From positions 124,001 through 188,000 of the forward strand of contig NZ_RSEK01000004.1 in assembly GCF_003958635.1 (NCBI RefSeq): DNA of 64,000 nt. The letters run 5' to 3'. How positions within the stretch are numbered: position 1 is the stretch's first letter; every line of letters begins with the position of its first letter. Shown here piece after piece: positions 43,575 to 54,567 of the stretch. The notes below the pieces were generated by a model, which saw nothing but the letters and a program-made list of their open reading frames with translations, had not been told where the DNA came from and made no database searches. Source of the stretch: Altericroceibacterium xinjiangense (GTDB taxonomy: Bacteria; Pseudomonadota; Alphaproteobacteria; Sphingomonadales; Sphingomonadaceae). Position numbers and translations under genes: made by a program.

Positions 43575-44596
43575 AAGCCTCGTTCCTTGAGCTTCGCGTC
43601 GAGCCGCGGATAGACTCGCCGCGCATTTCCTTCAAAGATCATGTGCTTAGCAGATTCGTCGATCGGCAGCGCGTCAACATAGCGCTTAGTGTCATCGAAA
43701 TAATGCCCGGTCTGGGGATCGATCCCGCGCACCGCGCCGACCATCTCGCTGCCGAACAGGATGTTCTTGGTGTCGATCACCTCCGCCAGCAGGTCCACGC
43801 CCGGCTGGTGGTAGACGCACGTGTCGAAGAACACGTTGTTCATCAGATGCTCGTCGAGCGAGGGCTGCTTCAGCATGTCCGCCAGACCGCGGTAGCGGCC
43901 CCAGTGGTATGGCACCGCGCCGCCGCCGTGGGGAATGATGAAGCGCAGATTGGGGAACCGGCTGAACAAGTCGCCCTGCAAAAGCTGCATGAACGCCACC
44001 GTGTCGGCGGCGAGATAGAACCCGCCGGTCGCGTGCATCGCCGGGTTGCACGACCCCGAGACGTGGATCATCGCCGGCACGTCCAGCTCGCACATCGTCT
44101 CGTAGATCGGGAACCAGTACTCGTCGGTCAGGGGCGGATGCTCGAAGTGCCCGCCGCCCGGATCGGGGTTGAGGTTGCAGCCGACGAAGCCCAGTTCCTC
44201 AACGCAGCGGCGCAGCTCCTTGATCGAGGCAGTCAGGTCCGCCTTCGGGCTTTGCGGCAGCATGCAGCCGCCAACGAAGGTTTCGGGAAACAGCTGGGTG
44301 ACGCGGTAGATCAGGTCGTTGCAGCGGCGGGCCCATTCCTCGCTCACTTGCTGGTCACCGACATGGTGCGCCATGGCGGACGCGCGGGGGGAGAACAGCG
44401 TCAGGTCTGCGCCGCGTTCCTGGATCAGCTTCAGCTGGTTCTGCTCGATCGTCTCGCGAATCTCCTCGTCGGAGATCTCGGGGTAGGGCGAGGGAGTGCG
44501 GCCTTCCTTGTAGGCGGCCTTCTGCTCCTCGCGCCAGGCGTCATGCGCTTTGGGAAGTACCGTGTAGTGGCCGTGGCAATCGATGATCAGCGTCAT
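43571..44596 (-). CDS. ligJ: 4-oxalomesaconate hydratase LigJ
   Basis: Adds water to 4-oxalomesaconate (keto/enol forms) to make 4-carboxy-4-hydroxy-2-oxoadipate. The 341-residue protein matches SYK-6 LigJ: IIDCHGHYTVLPKAHDAWRE, FSPRASAMAHHVGDQQVSEE, GCNLNPDPGGGHFEHPPLTD, GSCNPAMHATGGFYLAADTV, IIPHGGGAVPYHWGRYRGLA and ILFGSEMVGAVRGIDPQTGH. It is an amidohydrolase-superfamily metalloenzyme (Zn in characterised members). Its ATG overlaps the stop of the DUF1932 gene and its stop overlaps the DUF2218 gene. Confidence 0.96.
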   Translation of the reverse strand: MTLIIDCHGHYTVLPKAHDAWREEQKAAYKEGRTPSPYPEISDEEIRETIEQNQLKLIQERGADLTLFSPRASAMAHHVGDQQVSEEWARRCNDLIYRVTQLFPETFVGGCMLPQSPKADLTASIKELRRCVEELGFVGCNLNPDPGGGHFEHPPLTDEYWFPIYETMCELDVPAMIHVSGSCNPAMHATGGFYLAADTVAFMQLLQGDLFSRFPNLRFIIPHGGGAVPYHWGRYRGLADMLKQPSLDEHLMNNVFFDTCVYHQPGVDLLAEVIDTKNILFGSEMVGAVRGIDPQTGHYFDDTKRYVDALPIDESAKHMIFEGNARRVYPRLDAKLKERGL

Positions 44597-45408
44597 TCGC
44601 CCTTGTTCCTCTCGTTGTTTTCCGCCGCCTTGCGCTGCAGCAGCACCGTGCCGCGAGTCATGACCGGTTCGATTCCCAACCCTAGCAGCGTGCGGGCCGA
44701 TTCTTCCATTTCCGCCGCGCGGCGAAACCCGTGGGTCGCCATCCGCTCCCGGTTGTAGGCGACGCGTTCCGCCCAGCCGGTTGCTTTTTCGGACGCGTCG
44801 AGCGAGGCCATCACTTCATCGAACACGCCGGCAGCATCCGCCGCGGCGGCGCATTCACTGGACAGCGCCTCAAGCCCTTTCACCATAACCGAGCGGATCA
44901 TCTTGATCGCCGATGCCCTGCCTATTTCATCGCCCACCACGCGCGTCTTCGCAAAGCCGAGTGTGGCAAGCAGCGAACGCGCATCTTCCGCATCGGGTCC
45001 GGCGATCAGCAGCGGAACGTTCAGCCGGGCCGGATCGACCGGGGCCATCACCGCGATATCGACATAGCGCCCGCCGGCTGCGCGGATCGCCTCTGCCGCG
45101 GCGCGCTTGGTTTCCGGCGCGACGGAGTTCATGTCGCACCAGATCGCGCCTTCAGGCAATTCGGCGGCGTGATCCTGCGCCACCTTCAGCGCGCTTTCGG
45201 CGGTCACCAGCGACAGGACGATCTCGGCCCCCGCCAGCGCCGTCGCGGCTTCTTCCGCCGGGTCGATGCCGCAATCCTCCATCGCGGCGCGCCGTTCGGG
45301 CGCGATGTCCCAGCCGCGGGCATGGCCGGACCAGTCGCCGGCAAGGGCGAAGGTGGAGCCTGCTTCACCGAAACCGATGAGGGCGACGTTCGGGGCGGAA
45401 ACGGTCAT
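44593..45408 (-). CDS. DUF1932 NAD(P)-binding beta-hydroxyacid dehydrogenase-like protein
   Basis: Protein of 271 residues: N-terminal 6-phosphogluconate-dehydrogenase-like Rossmann domain (VALIGFGEAGSTFALAG), IVLSLVTAESALKVAQDHA, and C-terminal DUF1932 helical domain (IKMIRSVMVKGLEALSSECA). Probably a reductase or dehydrogenase of a hydroxyacid, perhaps 4-carboxy-4-hydroxy-2-oxoadipate or a side product. First gene of the ligJAB-ligC operon. The shorter ATG was chosen because the longer ATG lies within the palindromic operator and lacks a ribosome binding site. Confidence 0.85.
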   Translation of the reverse strand: MTVSAPNVALIGFGEAGSTFALAGDWSGHARGWDIAPERRAAMEDCGIDPAEEAATALAGAEIVLSLVTAESALKVAQDHAAELPEGAIWCDMNSVAPETKRAAAEAIRAAGGRYVDIAVMAPVDPARLNVPLLIAGPDAEDARSLLATLGFAKTRVVGDEIGRASAIKMIRSVMVKGLEALSSECAAAADAAGVFDEVMASLDASEKATGWAERVAYNRERMATHGFRRAAEMEESARTLLGLGIEPVMTRGTVLLQRKAAENNERNKGE

Positions 45409-45427
45409 TGTTGTTCTGGACGGCTCC

Positions 45428-45453
45428 ATACAGTCTGTATGTGTTGCTTACAA
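45428..45453. promoter_or_regulatory. operator candidate in the ligJAB / ligKUI divergent promoter
   Basis: ATACAGTCTGTAT is a perfect 13-bp palindrome directly followed by overlapping GTATGTGTTGCTTACAA, which agrees at 13 of 17 positions with the palindrome before ligM. ATAC-N5-GTAT also recalls LysR-type boxes. It lies about 20 bp from the DUF1932 start and 120 bp from ligK. Confidence 0.65.
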
Positions 45454-45569
45454 GTTTGCCCGCGCGGCAGAGGGGGCAGGTACTCGAAGACCTGACGGCC
45501 AAAGAAGCCTTGACGGAAGGGGCGCGCGCGGTCCACGCCACCGGCAAACCACATCGGGAGAATTGAAGC

Positions 45570-46241
45570 ATGGGTGTCGTCGTCCAGAACATCGAACGCA
45601 CGGACAAGCAGCTCGCAGAAGGGCTGGGCGCCAGCGGCGTCGCCACCGTGCACGAAGCGCAAGGGCGCAAGGGCCTGCTCGCCAGCTACATGCGGCCGAT
45701 CTATCCCGGCGCGCGGATCGGCGGCACGGCAGTGACGATCAGCGTTCCCCCGGGCGACAACTACATGGTCCATGCCGCCATCGAGCAGTGCCAGGATGGC
45801 GACATCCTGGTGATCGCGCCGACCTCCCCTTGCGAAGACGGCTATTTCGGCGATCTGCTGGCCACCAGCGCACAGGCGCGCGGGGTGAAGGGCCTGATCA
45901 TCGATGCCGGGGTGCGCGACGTGCGCGACTTGCAGGAAATGGGCTTTCCCGTCTGGTCGAAGCGGGTCTTCGCGCAAGGGACGATCAAGGCCTCGCTCGG
46001 CAGCGTCAATGTACCGGTGGTCTGCGCCGGGGCCTATATCCTGCCCGGCGACGTGATCGTGGCCGATGATGACGGCGTCTGCGTCGTTTCCCGCCAGGAA
46101 GCGGCCGATGTGCTGGAAAAGGCCCGCAAGCGCGAAGCGAACGAGGAAGACAAGCGCCAGCGCCTCGCCGGCGGGGAGCTCGGCCTCGACATGTACGGCT
46201 TCCGCCAGAAGCTGACCGACATGGGGCTGAAGTGGATCTGA
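45570..46241 (+). CDS. ligK: 4-carboxy-4-hydroxy-2-oxoadipate aldolase LigK
   Basis: Splits 4-carboxy-4-hydroxy-2-oxoadipate into pyruvate and oxaloacetate, the last step of the pathway; family enzymes also decarboxylate oxaloacetate. The 223-residue class II aldolase (RraA-like fold) shows [40 protein letters not shown], and the catalytic Arg-Asp pair in [20 protein letters not shown] with [14 protein letters not shown]. Needs Mg or Mn. GGGAG is 9 nt before ATG. ligU begins 2 bp after its stop. Confidence 0.95.
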   Translation: MGVVVQNIERTDKQLAEGLGASGVATVHEAQGRKGLLASYMRPIYPGARIGGTAVTISVPPGDNYMVHAAIEQCQDGDILVIAPTSPCEDGYFGDLLATSAQARGVKGLIIDAGVRDVRDLQEMGFPVWSKRVFAQGTIKASLGSVNVPVVCAGAYILPGDVIVADDDGVCVVSRQEAADVLEKARKREANEEDKRQRLAGGELGLDMYGFRQKLTDMGLKWI

Positions 46242-46243
46242 CC

Positions 46244-48162
<1,919 letters not shown>

Positions 48163-48168
48163 GGACTT

Positions 48169-48198
48169 TCCGGCGAGCGGCTCGGGCCGCTCGCCGGA
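48169..48198. terminator. bidirectional terminator after ligI
   Basis: TCCGGCGAGCGG, 6-nt loop, CCGCTCGCCGGA: perfect 12-bp stem between convergent genes. It closes the catabolic operon ligKUI and the opposite SnoaL-like gene. Confidence 0.75.
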
Positions 48199-48205
48199 AG
48201 CAAGG

Positions 48206-49210
48206 TCAGTTCGTCGGGGCGACGTTGCGGTTGGCGATCAGCCATTTGTCGCCAACCTTGACCACGTCATCCACGCCGCGGCCCACCGCAGCGACGTTGG
48301 GCGGGGTCGGGCTGCCGGCTGCACCGCCGAACACGGTCATCCAGTAATACTGCACCCGGGCGTGGTTCGGATCGAGGAACTCGATCGACTGGTTGCTCAT
48401 CACGTGGTGCATATCGCCGATCGTCTGGCCCTGCGCGCGCCGCTGGTCCTGGCTGGCCTTGAGGTCCGCCACCATCGTGCGCAGCGCCTCGCGCCCCTTG
48501 GTGCGCCCAAAGGCGCCATCGGGGGTGAACACCGCAGCGTAAGCGTCCGGGTTCCAGCCGTCGATTGCGCGGACATAGTCCCACATCAGCCGCTCGATCG
48601 CCGCGCGGTCGGCTTCCTGCTGCAAGGCGACCTGATGCTGGGCCATGTTGCCCATCGCCATGCCGCCTGACGCGGGAGCCGGGGCCGGAGTGGCGCGGAC
48701 GGGCGGCAAGGTCGCCGGATCCCAGTGCTCATCGGCCTTGCCGTCGACGAAGCGCCAGGTGTCGAACCAGGTCGTGGTGTAGGTTTCGCCGGGGATGCCC
48801 GGCACCGGCAGTTCCTGCTTCGCCAGCACGGTGACGTAATCGCCTTCCGCCTGCACTGCGACGATCGGGCTGGTCAGCTTGTCGCAGGTCGGCGTCGGCT
48901 GCCGCTTGGCGACGTTGATGAAATAGTCCTGCACGCCCTTCAGGCCGGACGCCGCCAGCGGATTGTGCTGGATGTACCGCCCGGTCAGCCACTCGCCGGC
49001 CCGGTTCCACTGGTTGCACTGGAGCAGCTCCCGCATGATGTGCAGCGCGGCCTGCTTGTTGCGGTGAAGCTGCGGGTCACGGCTGGTGAACAGCGCTTCC
49101 GGGTTGGGATGGGCGACCACCGGATCGTTCAGCGGCCTCATCTGCGCCTGGGCGGGCATGGCGGTGCATCCCAGCAGCGCGGCGAACAGGATCGAACGTG
49201 AAAACCTCAT
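48206..49210 (-). CDS. secreted double SnoaL/NTF2-like protein
   Basis: Protein of 334 residues with a signal peptide (SILFAALLGCTAMPAQAQ) and two NTF2-like domains: the first around residues 45-170 (LQCNQWNRAGEWLTGRYIQH, YVTVLAKQELPV) and the second around 195-330 (QEADRAAIERLMWDYVRAID, IEFLDPNHARVQYYWMTVFG). The second domain resembles the SnoaL-like group with unknown enzymatic roles. It is exported to the periplasm. ATG was preferred over an upstream TTG. No named function; proximity to lig genes suggests but does not show a catabolic role. Confidence 0.8.
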   Translation of the reverse strand: MRFSRSILFAALLGCTAMPAQAQMRPLNDPVVAHPNPEALFTSRDPQLHRNKQAALHIMRELLQCNQWNRAGEWLTGRYIQHNPLAASGLKGVQDYFINVAKRQPTPTCDKLTSPIVAVQAEGDYVTVLAKQELPVPGIPGETYTTTWFDTWRFVDGKADEHWDPATLPPVRATPAPAPASGGMAMGNMAQHQVALQQEADRAAIERLMWDYVRAIDGWNPDAYAAVFTPDGAFGRTKGREALRTMVADLKASQDQRRAQGQTIGDMHHVMSNQSIEFLDPNHARVQYYWMTVFGGAAGSPTPPNVAAVGRGVDDVVKVGDKWLIANRNVAPTN

Positions 49211-49266
49211 CGACAAATCCCCCAATTGGCTCTCAGGCCGGTTAACGTCTTCGTTTTGCGCGTGGC

Positions 49267-50532
49267 TTACTTTCCGGGCGAAACCTTCAGCAGCGCGCCT
49301 TCCGTCTCATCCGTCAGGATATAAAGATTTCCATCCGGTCCGGTCCGCACGTCGCGTAGGCGCTGCTTGAGATCGCCCAGCAGCTTTTCCTGCAGCACCG
49401 GCTGGCCCGAGGCATCGGGCGCGAACCGCAGCAGTCCTTGCGTGAAGCTCGCCAGCAGCAGGTTGCCGTTCCACTGCGGGAACGCCTGTCCGCGGTACAG
49501 CGTCACGTTGCCGGGATTAAGCGAGGGCGGACCGAAGGCGAGCACCGGATCGGTAAAGCCTTCGACGTCCCGGACGCCCTTGGCCGCCTCGCTGTTGTAG
49601 TGCTCTCCCTGAGTCACGTCGATCCAGCCGTAGTTCGCTCCGCGCTCGATCCGGTTCACTTCATCCCCGCCGCGCGGCCCGAATTCGGATTCCCACAGCT
49701 CACCGGTCTGCGCATCGTAGAACAGGCCCAGCGGGTTGCGATGCCCGGTGCTCCAGATCTTCGGGTCCCAGCCCGGCTGGCCGACGAACGGATTGTCCTG
49801 CGGCACGCTGCCATCGCGGTTGATCCGCAGAATCTTGCCGAACGCCTTCGACTGGTCCTGCACCATCTCGCCGTAGTTGCGGTCCCCGGTGGCGACGAAC
49901 AAGCGGCCGTCGTTGTCAAACGCGATCCGCCCGCCCCAGCTGCCCGAGGCCGGACCTTGGCCGCAGCACCGTTTTGGCCACGGCCGGGCCCCGTACCAGG
50001 CATCGGTGACGAGGATGTCCTGCACATCGGACAAGCCGTGCGCGCCGTCCCACTTCGCCCGCGCCACCGCGAGCGTGGTCTGGTCGTGATTGGCGGGATC
50101 CGGTTTGACGTAGGAAAAGTAGATCCGGCCGTTGCGGGCGAAATCAGGATCAAGCGCGATGTCGTACAGCCCGCCAATACCGACCGCTGCGATCTCCGGC
50201 AGCCCGGAAACCGGGGTGGGGTCGAGCACGCCATCGCGGATCAGTCGCAGCCGCCCGGGCCGCTCCGTCACCAGCATTCCGCCATCGGGCAGGAAGGCCA
50301 TGGCCCACGGGTGATCGAGCCCCTTCGTCACCACGTCTGCGCGTACGGGCCCGCCTTGGGTGGAATAGCTCCAGGGTCCGTCCCGCAGCGCGGTCCGCGG
50401 GGGTGGGCCGGCGGGCCGTGCCGGAGTCGCTGCGGTGGGCGCATCCTGCGCCAGCGCCGTTCCGCCCGGCACACTGATGCTGGCCGCCAGCGCCAGACAC
50501 GCAGACGCGTGTTTCCAGAAATTCGCCACCAT
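49267..50532 (-). CDS. PQQ-dependent sugar dehydrogenase (YliI/sGDH-like beta-propeller)
   Basis: Secreted protein of 421 residues with signal peptide (ACLALAASISVPGGTALAQ) and a six-bladed soluble glucose dehydrogenase-like propeller: GLDHPWAMAFLPDGGMLVTE, IGGLYDIALDPDFARNGRIY, GNLYILTDETEGALLKVSP. Members oxidise aldose sugars or other alcohols with pyrroloquinoline quinone in the periplasm. The His/Arg residues of sGDH active sites are seen in part (TGHRNPLGLFYD and SEFGPRGGDEVNRI). No pqq biosynthesis genes are visible here. Same strand as the SnoaL-like gene. Confidence 0.87.
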   Translation of the reverse strand: MVANFWKHASACLALAASISVPGGTALAQDAPTAATPARPAGPPPRTALRDGPWSYSTQGGPVRADVVTKGLDHPWAMAFLPDGGMLVTERPGRLRLIRDGVLDPTPVSGLPEIAAVGIGGLYDIALDPDFARNGRIYFSYVKPDPANHDQTTLAVARAKWDGAHGLSDVQDILVTDAWYGARPWPKRCCGQGPASGSWGGRIAFDNDGRLFVATGDRNYGEMVQDQSKAFGKILRINRDGSVPQDNPFVGQPGWDPKIWSTGHRNPLGLFYDAQTGELWESEFGPRGGDEVNRIERGANYGWIDVTQGEHYNSEAAKGVRDVEGFTDPVLAFGPPSLNPGNVTLYRGQAFPQWNGNLLLASFTQGLLRFAPDASGQPVLQEKLLGDLKQRLRDVRTGPDGNLYILTDETEGALLKVSPGK

Positions 50533-50743
50533 CCCGCTCCCGATTGATTATGTCCGGCAGTCTAGCGCCCGTTTCGCGCATGACAATCGGCTGATCGGGA
50601 TCATCGTCTCCAATGGCGCTGCACAGGACAGCTCAGGCGGTTAGGCAACGGTCAACGATCATCCAGGGAACCTCGCGGCGCGCCCGGAGCAGGGGTCAGG
50701 AGCTTGCGCCCGCCTGGGGGGTGGAACGGCCCGGAGCGGCGGC

Positions 50744-51694
50744 TTAGCGCAGCCCGGCCACACGCTGGCTGAAGCGGCCGTTGCGGCGGTACCGAACCAT
50801 CCAGCGATCAAGAAACAGGCTGAGCGGGCGCGGCGTGATGCCCAGGTCCTGAATGCCCGGGAGCTGCCCGGACGCGACATTGCCGCGCTGAAGCATCGTC
50901 CACTGATCGCCGTTCATCGGGCTGCCCGGCAGCTTGGACACGAAGCCTGCGACGGAATCCGACACCCGCACGAAATGGCGCCGGCGCCCCTGCGCCTCCG
51001 CGATCCGCTGGTTCAGGTCCCACATGGTCATCGTCTCGGGTCCGGCGATTTCGAATATCTTGCCGCCGTGCTGGCCCGGATCCGACAAGGCACTGGTCAC
51101 GGCTTCGGCCACATCGTCCACCCATATGGGCTGCAGCTTTGCGTCGGGCGCGAAGACCGGGATCACGGGGTAGGAGCCGATCAGGCCGGCGAACAGGTTG
51201 ATGAAGTTGTCCTCATCCCCGAACATCGCCGACGGGCGCAGGATCGTCGCCCGGGGGAATGCCGCGCGGACGGCTTCCTCGCCTTCCGCCTTGGTGCGGG
51301 CATAGCCGCTGTCCGACTGCGGATCGGCGCCAATCGCCGAAAGATAGACAAACGCGCTCGCCCCTTCGTCCCGGGCTGCCTCGGCGGCCACTTGCGCGGC
51401 GTGGTTGTGCAGGGTGCCAAGGTTGCCGGAAAAGCTGCCGACCAGATAAACGGCGGCATCGGCGCCCTGCATGGCGCGGCGCAGGTTTGCTGCGTCGGAG
51501 ACGTCGCAGCGCAGGAACTGGATCTGGCCCAGCAGGCCCAGCGGCTTCAGCTTGATCGCCCGGTTCGGCTCACGGCTGACGATCCGCAGGCGGGCACCGC
51601 GGCGCAGCAGCTCCTGCGCAAGATAGGTGCCGACAAACCCGCTGCCGCCGACAAGGACGACCAGCTTTCCTTCGAGGGGATTCATTTTAGCCAT
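50744..51694 (-). CDS. NDUFA9-like NAD(P)-binding epimerase family protein
   Basis: Atypical/extended SDR of 316 residues of the complex I NDUFA9 subunit-like group: LVVLVGGSGFVGTYLAQELL near the N-terminus (GxxGFxG), DAAVYLVGSFSGNLGTLHNH, FVYLSAIGADPQSDSGYART (Tyr-x3-Lys region) and PIWVDDVAEAVTSAL. Bacterial members are NADH-ubiquinone oxidoreductase-associated or NAD-binding proteins of unknown function, probably near the membrane. ATG was chosen with a second ATG three codons later. No obvious operon partner; tRNA-Leu lies beyond the start. Confidence 0.85.
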   Translation of the reverse strand: MAKMNPLEGKLVVLVGGSGFVGTYLAQELLRRGARLRIVSREPNRAIKLKPLGLLGQIQFLRCDVSDAANLRRAMQGADAAVYLVGSFSGNLGTLHNHAAQVAAEAARDEGASAFVYLSAIGADPQSDSGYARTKAEGEEAVRAAFPRATILRPSAMFGDEDNFINLFAGLIGSYPVIPVFAPDAKLQPIWVDDVAEAVTSALSDPGQHGGKIFEIAGPETMTMWDLNQRIAEAQGRRRHFVRVSDSVAGFVSKLPGSPMNGDQWTMLQRGNVASGQLPGIQDLGITPRPLSLFLDRWMVRYRRNGRFSQRVAGLR

Positions 51695-51861
51695 GCTGCA
51701 CCCGGTTTCGCATCGTGTGGTCGCCATGCCGCAACCCGCCGCGCACCGCAAGCAGCACAAGAATGTGACGAGGCAGTGCACACAGTCGTTGACAAGCGGT
51801 CATCCTTTTAGCTATCGGCGCGCCCCTACCCACCGTGCAGCGGACGCTTCACGGTTTTCGT

Positions 51862-51948
<87 letters not shown>

Positions 51949-52073
51949 TTTTCCAAAGCGCAGAAACGCCGGAGAACCATCGCGAGATGGTCTTCCGAGT
52001 GCGGTTGCACCGTCGCTTCCGGACAATCGCACCCGTAGATCGGTGGCACCGGGCCTCGTGACGTAAAGTTCCT

Positions 52074-52583
52074 CTACTGCATCGGGGTTGGGCGGATCGC
52101 GACGGCATGGAGCCGCCAGCCGTTCTGCCAACGGTAAAGCAGATCGAAGGCGACTGCGGTGGGCCGCATTGGAAAGCTTCCGCGCATTCTCAGCAGTCCG
52201 CCTTCCACAATCGCCGGCGCAAAATCGTACTGCGGTGCAACCAGCAGCGTATCCGATAGATCGACTCGCTGCGTGCGGATCGGCGCGAACACCTCGGCCA
52301 GCCCCGCAGCGGTGTTGCGAGCCTGGAAGTCAGGAGTGCCAAGGTCGCGCAGGACGGAGTAGTTGCCCGTCTTGTTCGCCTGGTCGATGGCGGCCATCGT
52401 GCTCCAGAGCAGCTTGAGCGATGTCTTTTCATCAGGTGCCGCAACAGCTGCCTGGGCCGGGGCTTGCGAAAGCGCCGGGAACGCCCATCCCACGGGGGCG
52501 GTGAACCACAGGGCGAGCGCGAGAAAGCGGGCCGGGGAAATCCCCGGCCCGCTCTTCTCATTCACCGAACGTCTGCTCACCAT
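52074..52583 (-). CDS. hypothetical secreted protein
   Basis: Protein of 169 residues with a signal peptide (ARFLALALWFTAPVGWAFPA) and a domain that looks like an NTF2/SnoaL or DUF4864-like fold (LLWSTMAAIDQANKTGNYSV, LRDLGTPDFQARNTAAGLAE, FAPIRTQRVDLSDTLLVAPQ). I do not recognise it with confidence. It overlaps the end of the adhesin gene by seven bases on the same strand, so it may be co-expressed with the adhesin and exported to the periplasm. Confidence 0.7.
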   Translation of the reverse strand: MVSRRSVNEKSGPGISPARFLALALWFTAPVGWAFPALSQAPAQAAVAAPDEKTSLKLLWSTMAAIDQANKTGNYSVLRDLGTPDFQARNTAAGLAEVFAPIRTQRVDLSDTLLVAPQYDFAPAIVEGGLLRMRGSFPMRPTAVAFDLLYRWQNGWRLHAVAIRPTPMQ

Positions 52584-54355
52584 GCGGTCTGGAAGCCTGC
52601 TCGCGCGCCGATTTCACCGCTGTCGAAACCGACGCCCACACCGGCAGAGACCGAAGACATCGCGCCGACCCTTCCGGCGAACGCTGCAGAGACAGCCGCG
52701 CGTTCGTCATAGTAGCCGACACCGCCGGACATCGCGAAATTGGCTCCGGCCGGAATGAACGGCGTGTCCATTGCCAGCGCAAGGGCGACACCCTCATTTG
52801 CTTTGCGGATGGAGCGGCGGTTCACATCGGCAAGATCGAACAGTTCTCCGATCTGCCCCTGCATGATGGTCCGATCCGACTGAAGGCTGGCAATCGCGGT
52901 TCCTTGCGACGCCATGGTGCCCATCAAGCTCGTATTCCGGCCAAGCGTGCCGCTGTTGTCGACCGTGACGACGGCAAGTTCGCCTTGCTGGGCAGCCGTG
53001 CTTCCGACGATGTCTCCGACGGTTACACTTGTCCCGGTGCTTCCCAGCACAACCTGGTTGTCGCGGGTTGCTGTTGCGTTGGCCCCGAGGGCGGTCGAGT
53101 TCACGAACGTCTGGGTGTTCGCGCTCGCTCCGATCGCCGTGGAATTCGCTCCGCCTGCAAAGGAGCGCGCACCGACAGCGGTGGTCGAATCGGCCATCGC
53201 CATGGCATCTGCGCCCAGTGCCATGGCGGTTACGCCGTTCGCCACCGCACCATCGCCGTTCCCGTTGGCATCGCTGCCCAGTGCAATCGCACCGACGCCG
53301 CGTGCCTCGGTATCCGCGCCAAGGGCGATCCCGGCGTTATCGGTCGCGAGCGCGCCGAACGCTCCATTGCTGGTGTCGCCGCCAATCGCGATGCCGCCGA
53401 CACCTTGTGCGGCCGCTTGTTCACCGATGGCCACGGAGCTGTCCCCGAACCCGCGGGCGTTGTAGCCGAAGGCCGTCGCGGCGGGGGCCGTCGCCATGCT
53501 CAGCCCGCCGACCGCGGTCGTATTTTCCCCATTGGCCATGGAATCGGCGCCGGTGGCGATCGCATACTGCCCCATGGCAACCGCTCCGTCGCCGTTTCCG
53601 TCAACGTCGCCGCCGACTGCGATGGAGCCGATCCCGCGCGCTTCGGTATCGGCGCCCACGGCAACTGCGTCGTCAGCGGCAGCAAGCGCGCCGTAAGACC
53701 CGCCGCTGGTGTCACCGCCGACCGCGACGCTTCCGGAACCAAGGGCACCGGCCTTTTCGCCGACAGCCGTTGAACTGAAGGCGGAAGCAGTCGCGAGATG
53801 GCCAAGGGCGTGCGCGCGCTCTCCGGTTGCGCTGGCTTGCCAGCCGAAAGCCGTGGCGGCGAGGTTCGAAGCCGTGCTCTCCCCGCCCACTGCCGTTGTC
53901 GAGTTGCCTTGCGCGAAGGAATCCGCACCTATGGCGACAGCATCGACGCCGTTGGCAACGGCTCCGTCTCCGTCGTCATCGGCATCCCCGCCAAGCGCGA
54001 GCGCGCCCTCTTGCCGGGCTTCCGTATCGTCTCCAATGGCGATCCCTGCGTCATCCGTGGCGAGTGCACCGTAAGTGCCGCCACTGGTGTTTCCGCCGAC
54101 AGCGATCCCGCCGTCTCCCAGGGCAGCGGCATCGTTGCCCAGGACGCTCGTTTGTGCAGCGAGGGCTCCTGCGTCGCTGCCTACCGCAGTGGCACCTTCG
54201 GCGGTTGCCGTGGCGCCGACGCCGCATTCCAGTGTTTCAGCCCTAGCCGCCGTGTTGCATTCCGGCGTGCTGTCGGCGGAGGCGGGCGAAGCTGCTGCGA
54301 CAAACCCGAGGGTTGTCGCGGACAAGAGGGTAGCTCGAATCAAATGGCGCTTCAC
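52577..54355 (-). CDS. trimeric autotransporter adhesin (YadA-like)
   Basis: Cell-surface protein of 592 residues. A signal peptide (TLLSATTLGFVAAASPASA) precedes a head of YadA-type repeats (AVGGESTASNLAATAFG, TAVGEKAGALGSGSVAVGG), a short coiled stalk (LQSDRTIMQGQIGELFDLAD) and the C-terminal YadA anchor (NEGVALALAMDTPFIPAGAN, followed by GVGYYDERAAVSAAF). The head holds three units of about 120 residues, each with an Asp/Gly insert (GGDADDDGDGAVA, GGDVDGNGDGAVA, GSDANGNGDGAVA). Trimers would anchor in the outer membrane and bind surfaces or other cells. GTG start is preceded by GGGAAGGAA. Confidence 0.85.
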   Translation of the reverse strand: MKRHLIRATLLSATTLGFVAAASPASADSTPECNTAARAETLECGVGATATAEGATAVGSDAGALAAQTSVLGNDAAALGDGGIAVGGNTSGGTYGALATDDAGIAIGDDTEARQEGALALGGDADDDGDGAVANGVDAVAIGADSFAQGNSTTAVGGESTASNLAATAFGWQASATGERAHALGHLATASAFSSTAVGEKAGALGSGSVAVGGDTSGGSYGALAAADDAVAVGADTEARGIGSIAVGGDVDGNGDGAVAMGQYAIATGADSMANGENTTAVGGLSMATAPAATAFGYNARGFGDSSVAIGEQAAAQGVGGIAIGGDTSNGAFGALATDNAGIALGADTEARGVGAIALGSDANGNGDGAVANGVTAMALGADAMAMADSTTAVGARSFAGGANSTAIGASANTQTFVNSTALGANATATRDNQVVLGSTGTSVTVGDIVGSTAAQQGELAVVTVDNSGTLGRNTSLMGTMASQGTAIASLQSDRTIMQGQIGELFDLADVNRRSIRKANEGVALALAMDTPFIPAGANFAMSGGVGYYDERAAVSAAFAGRVGAMSSVSAGVGVGFDSGEIGARAGFQTAW

Positions 54356-54567
54356 GGTGCATTCCTTCCCATGATCCCGGGCGGATGCCTTGTGGCTCCA
54401 CCTCGGGTGACTGTCGCATCGTCGGAGCGTCCAGCGGCTCTGACGACATGGGAAGAACTGACAAATGCTAACGTCGGGCACGGGGAAGGGGTGCTCAATC
54501 GGCCCGAACAGGTGCGGGTATGGCTCACCGCTCGACCGCTGTCGCAAACGATGCTTGTCCGACTGTC

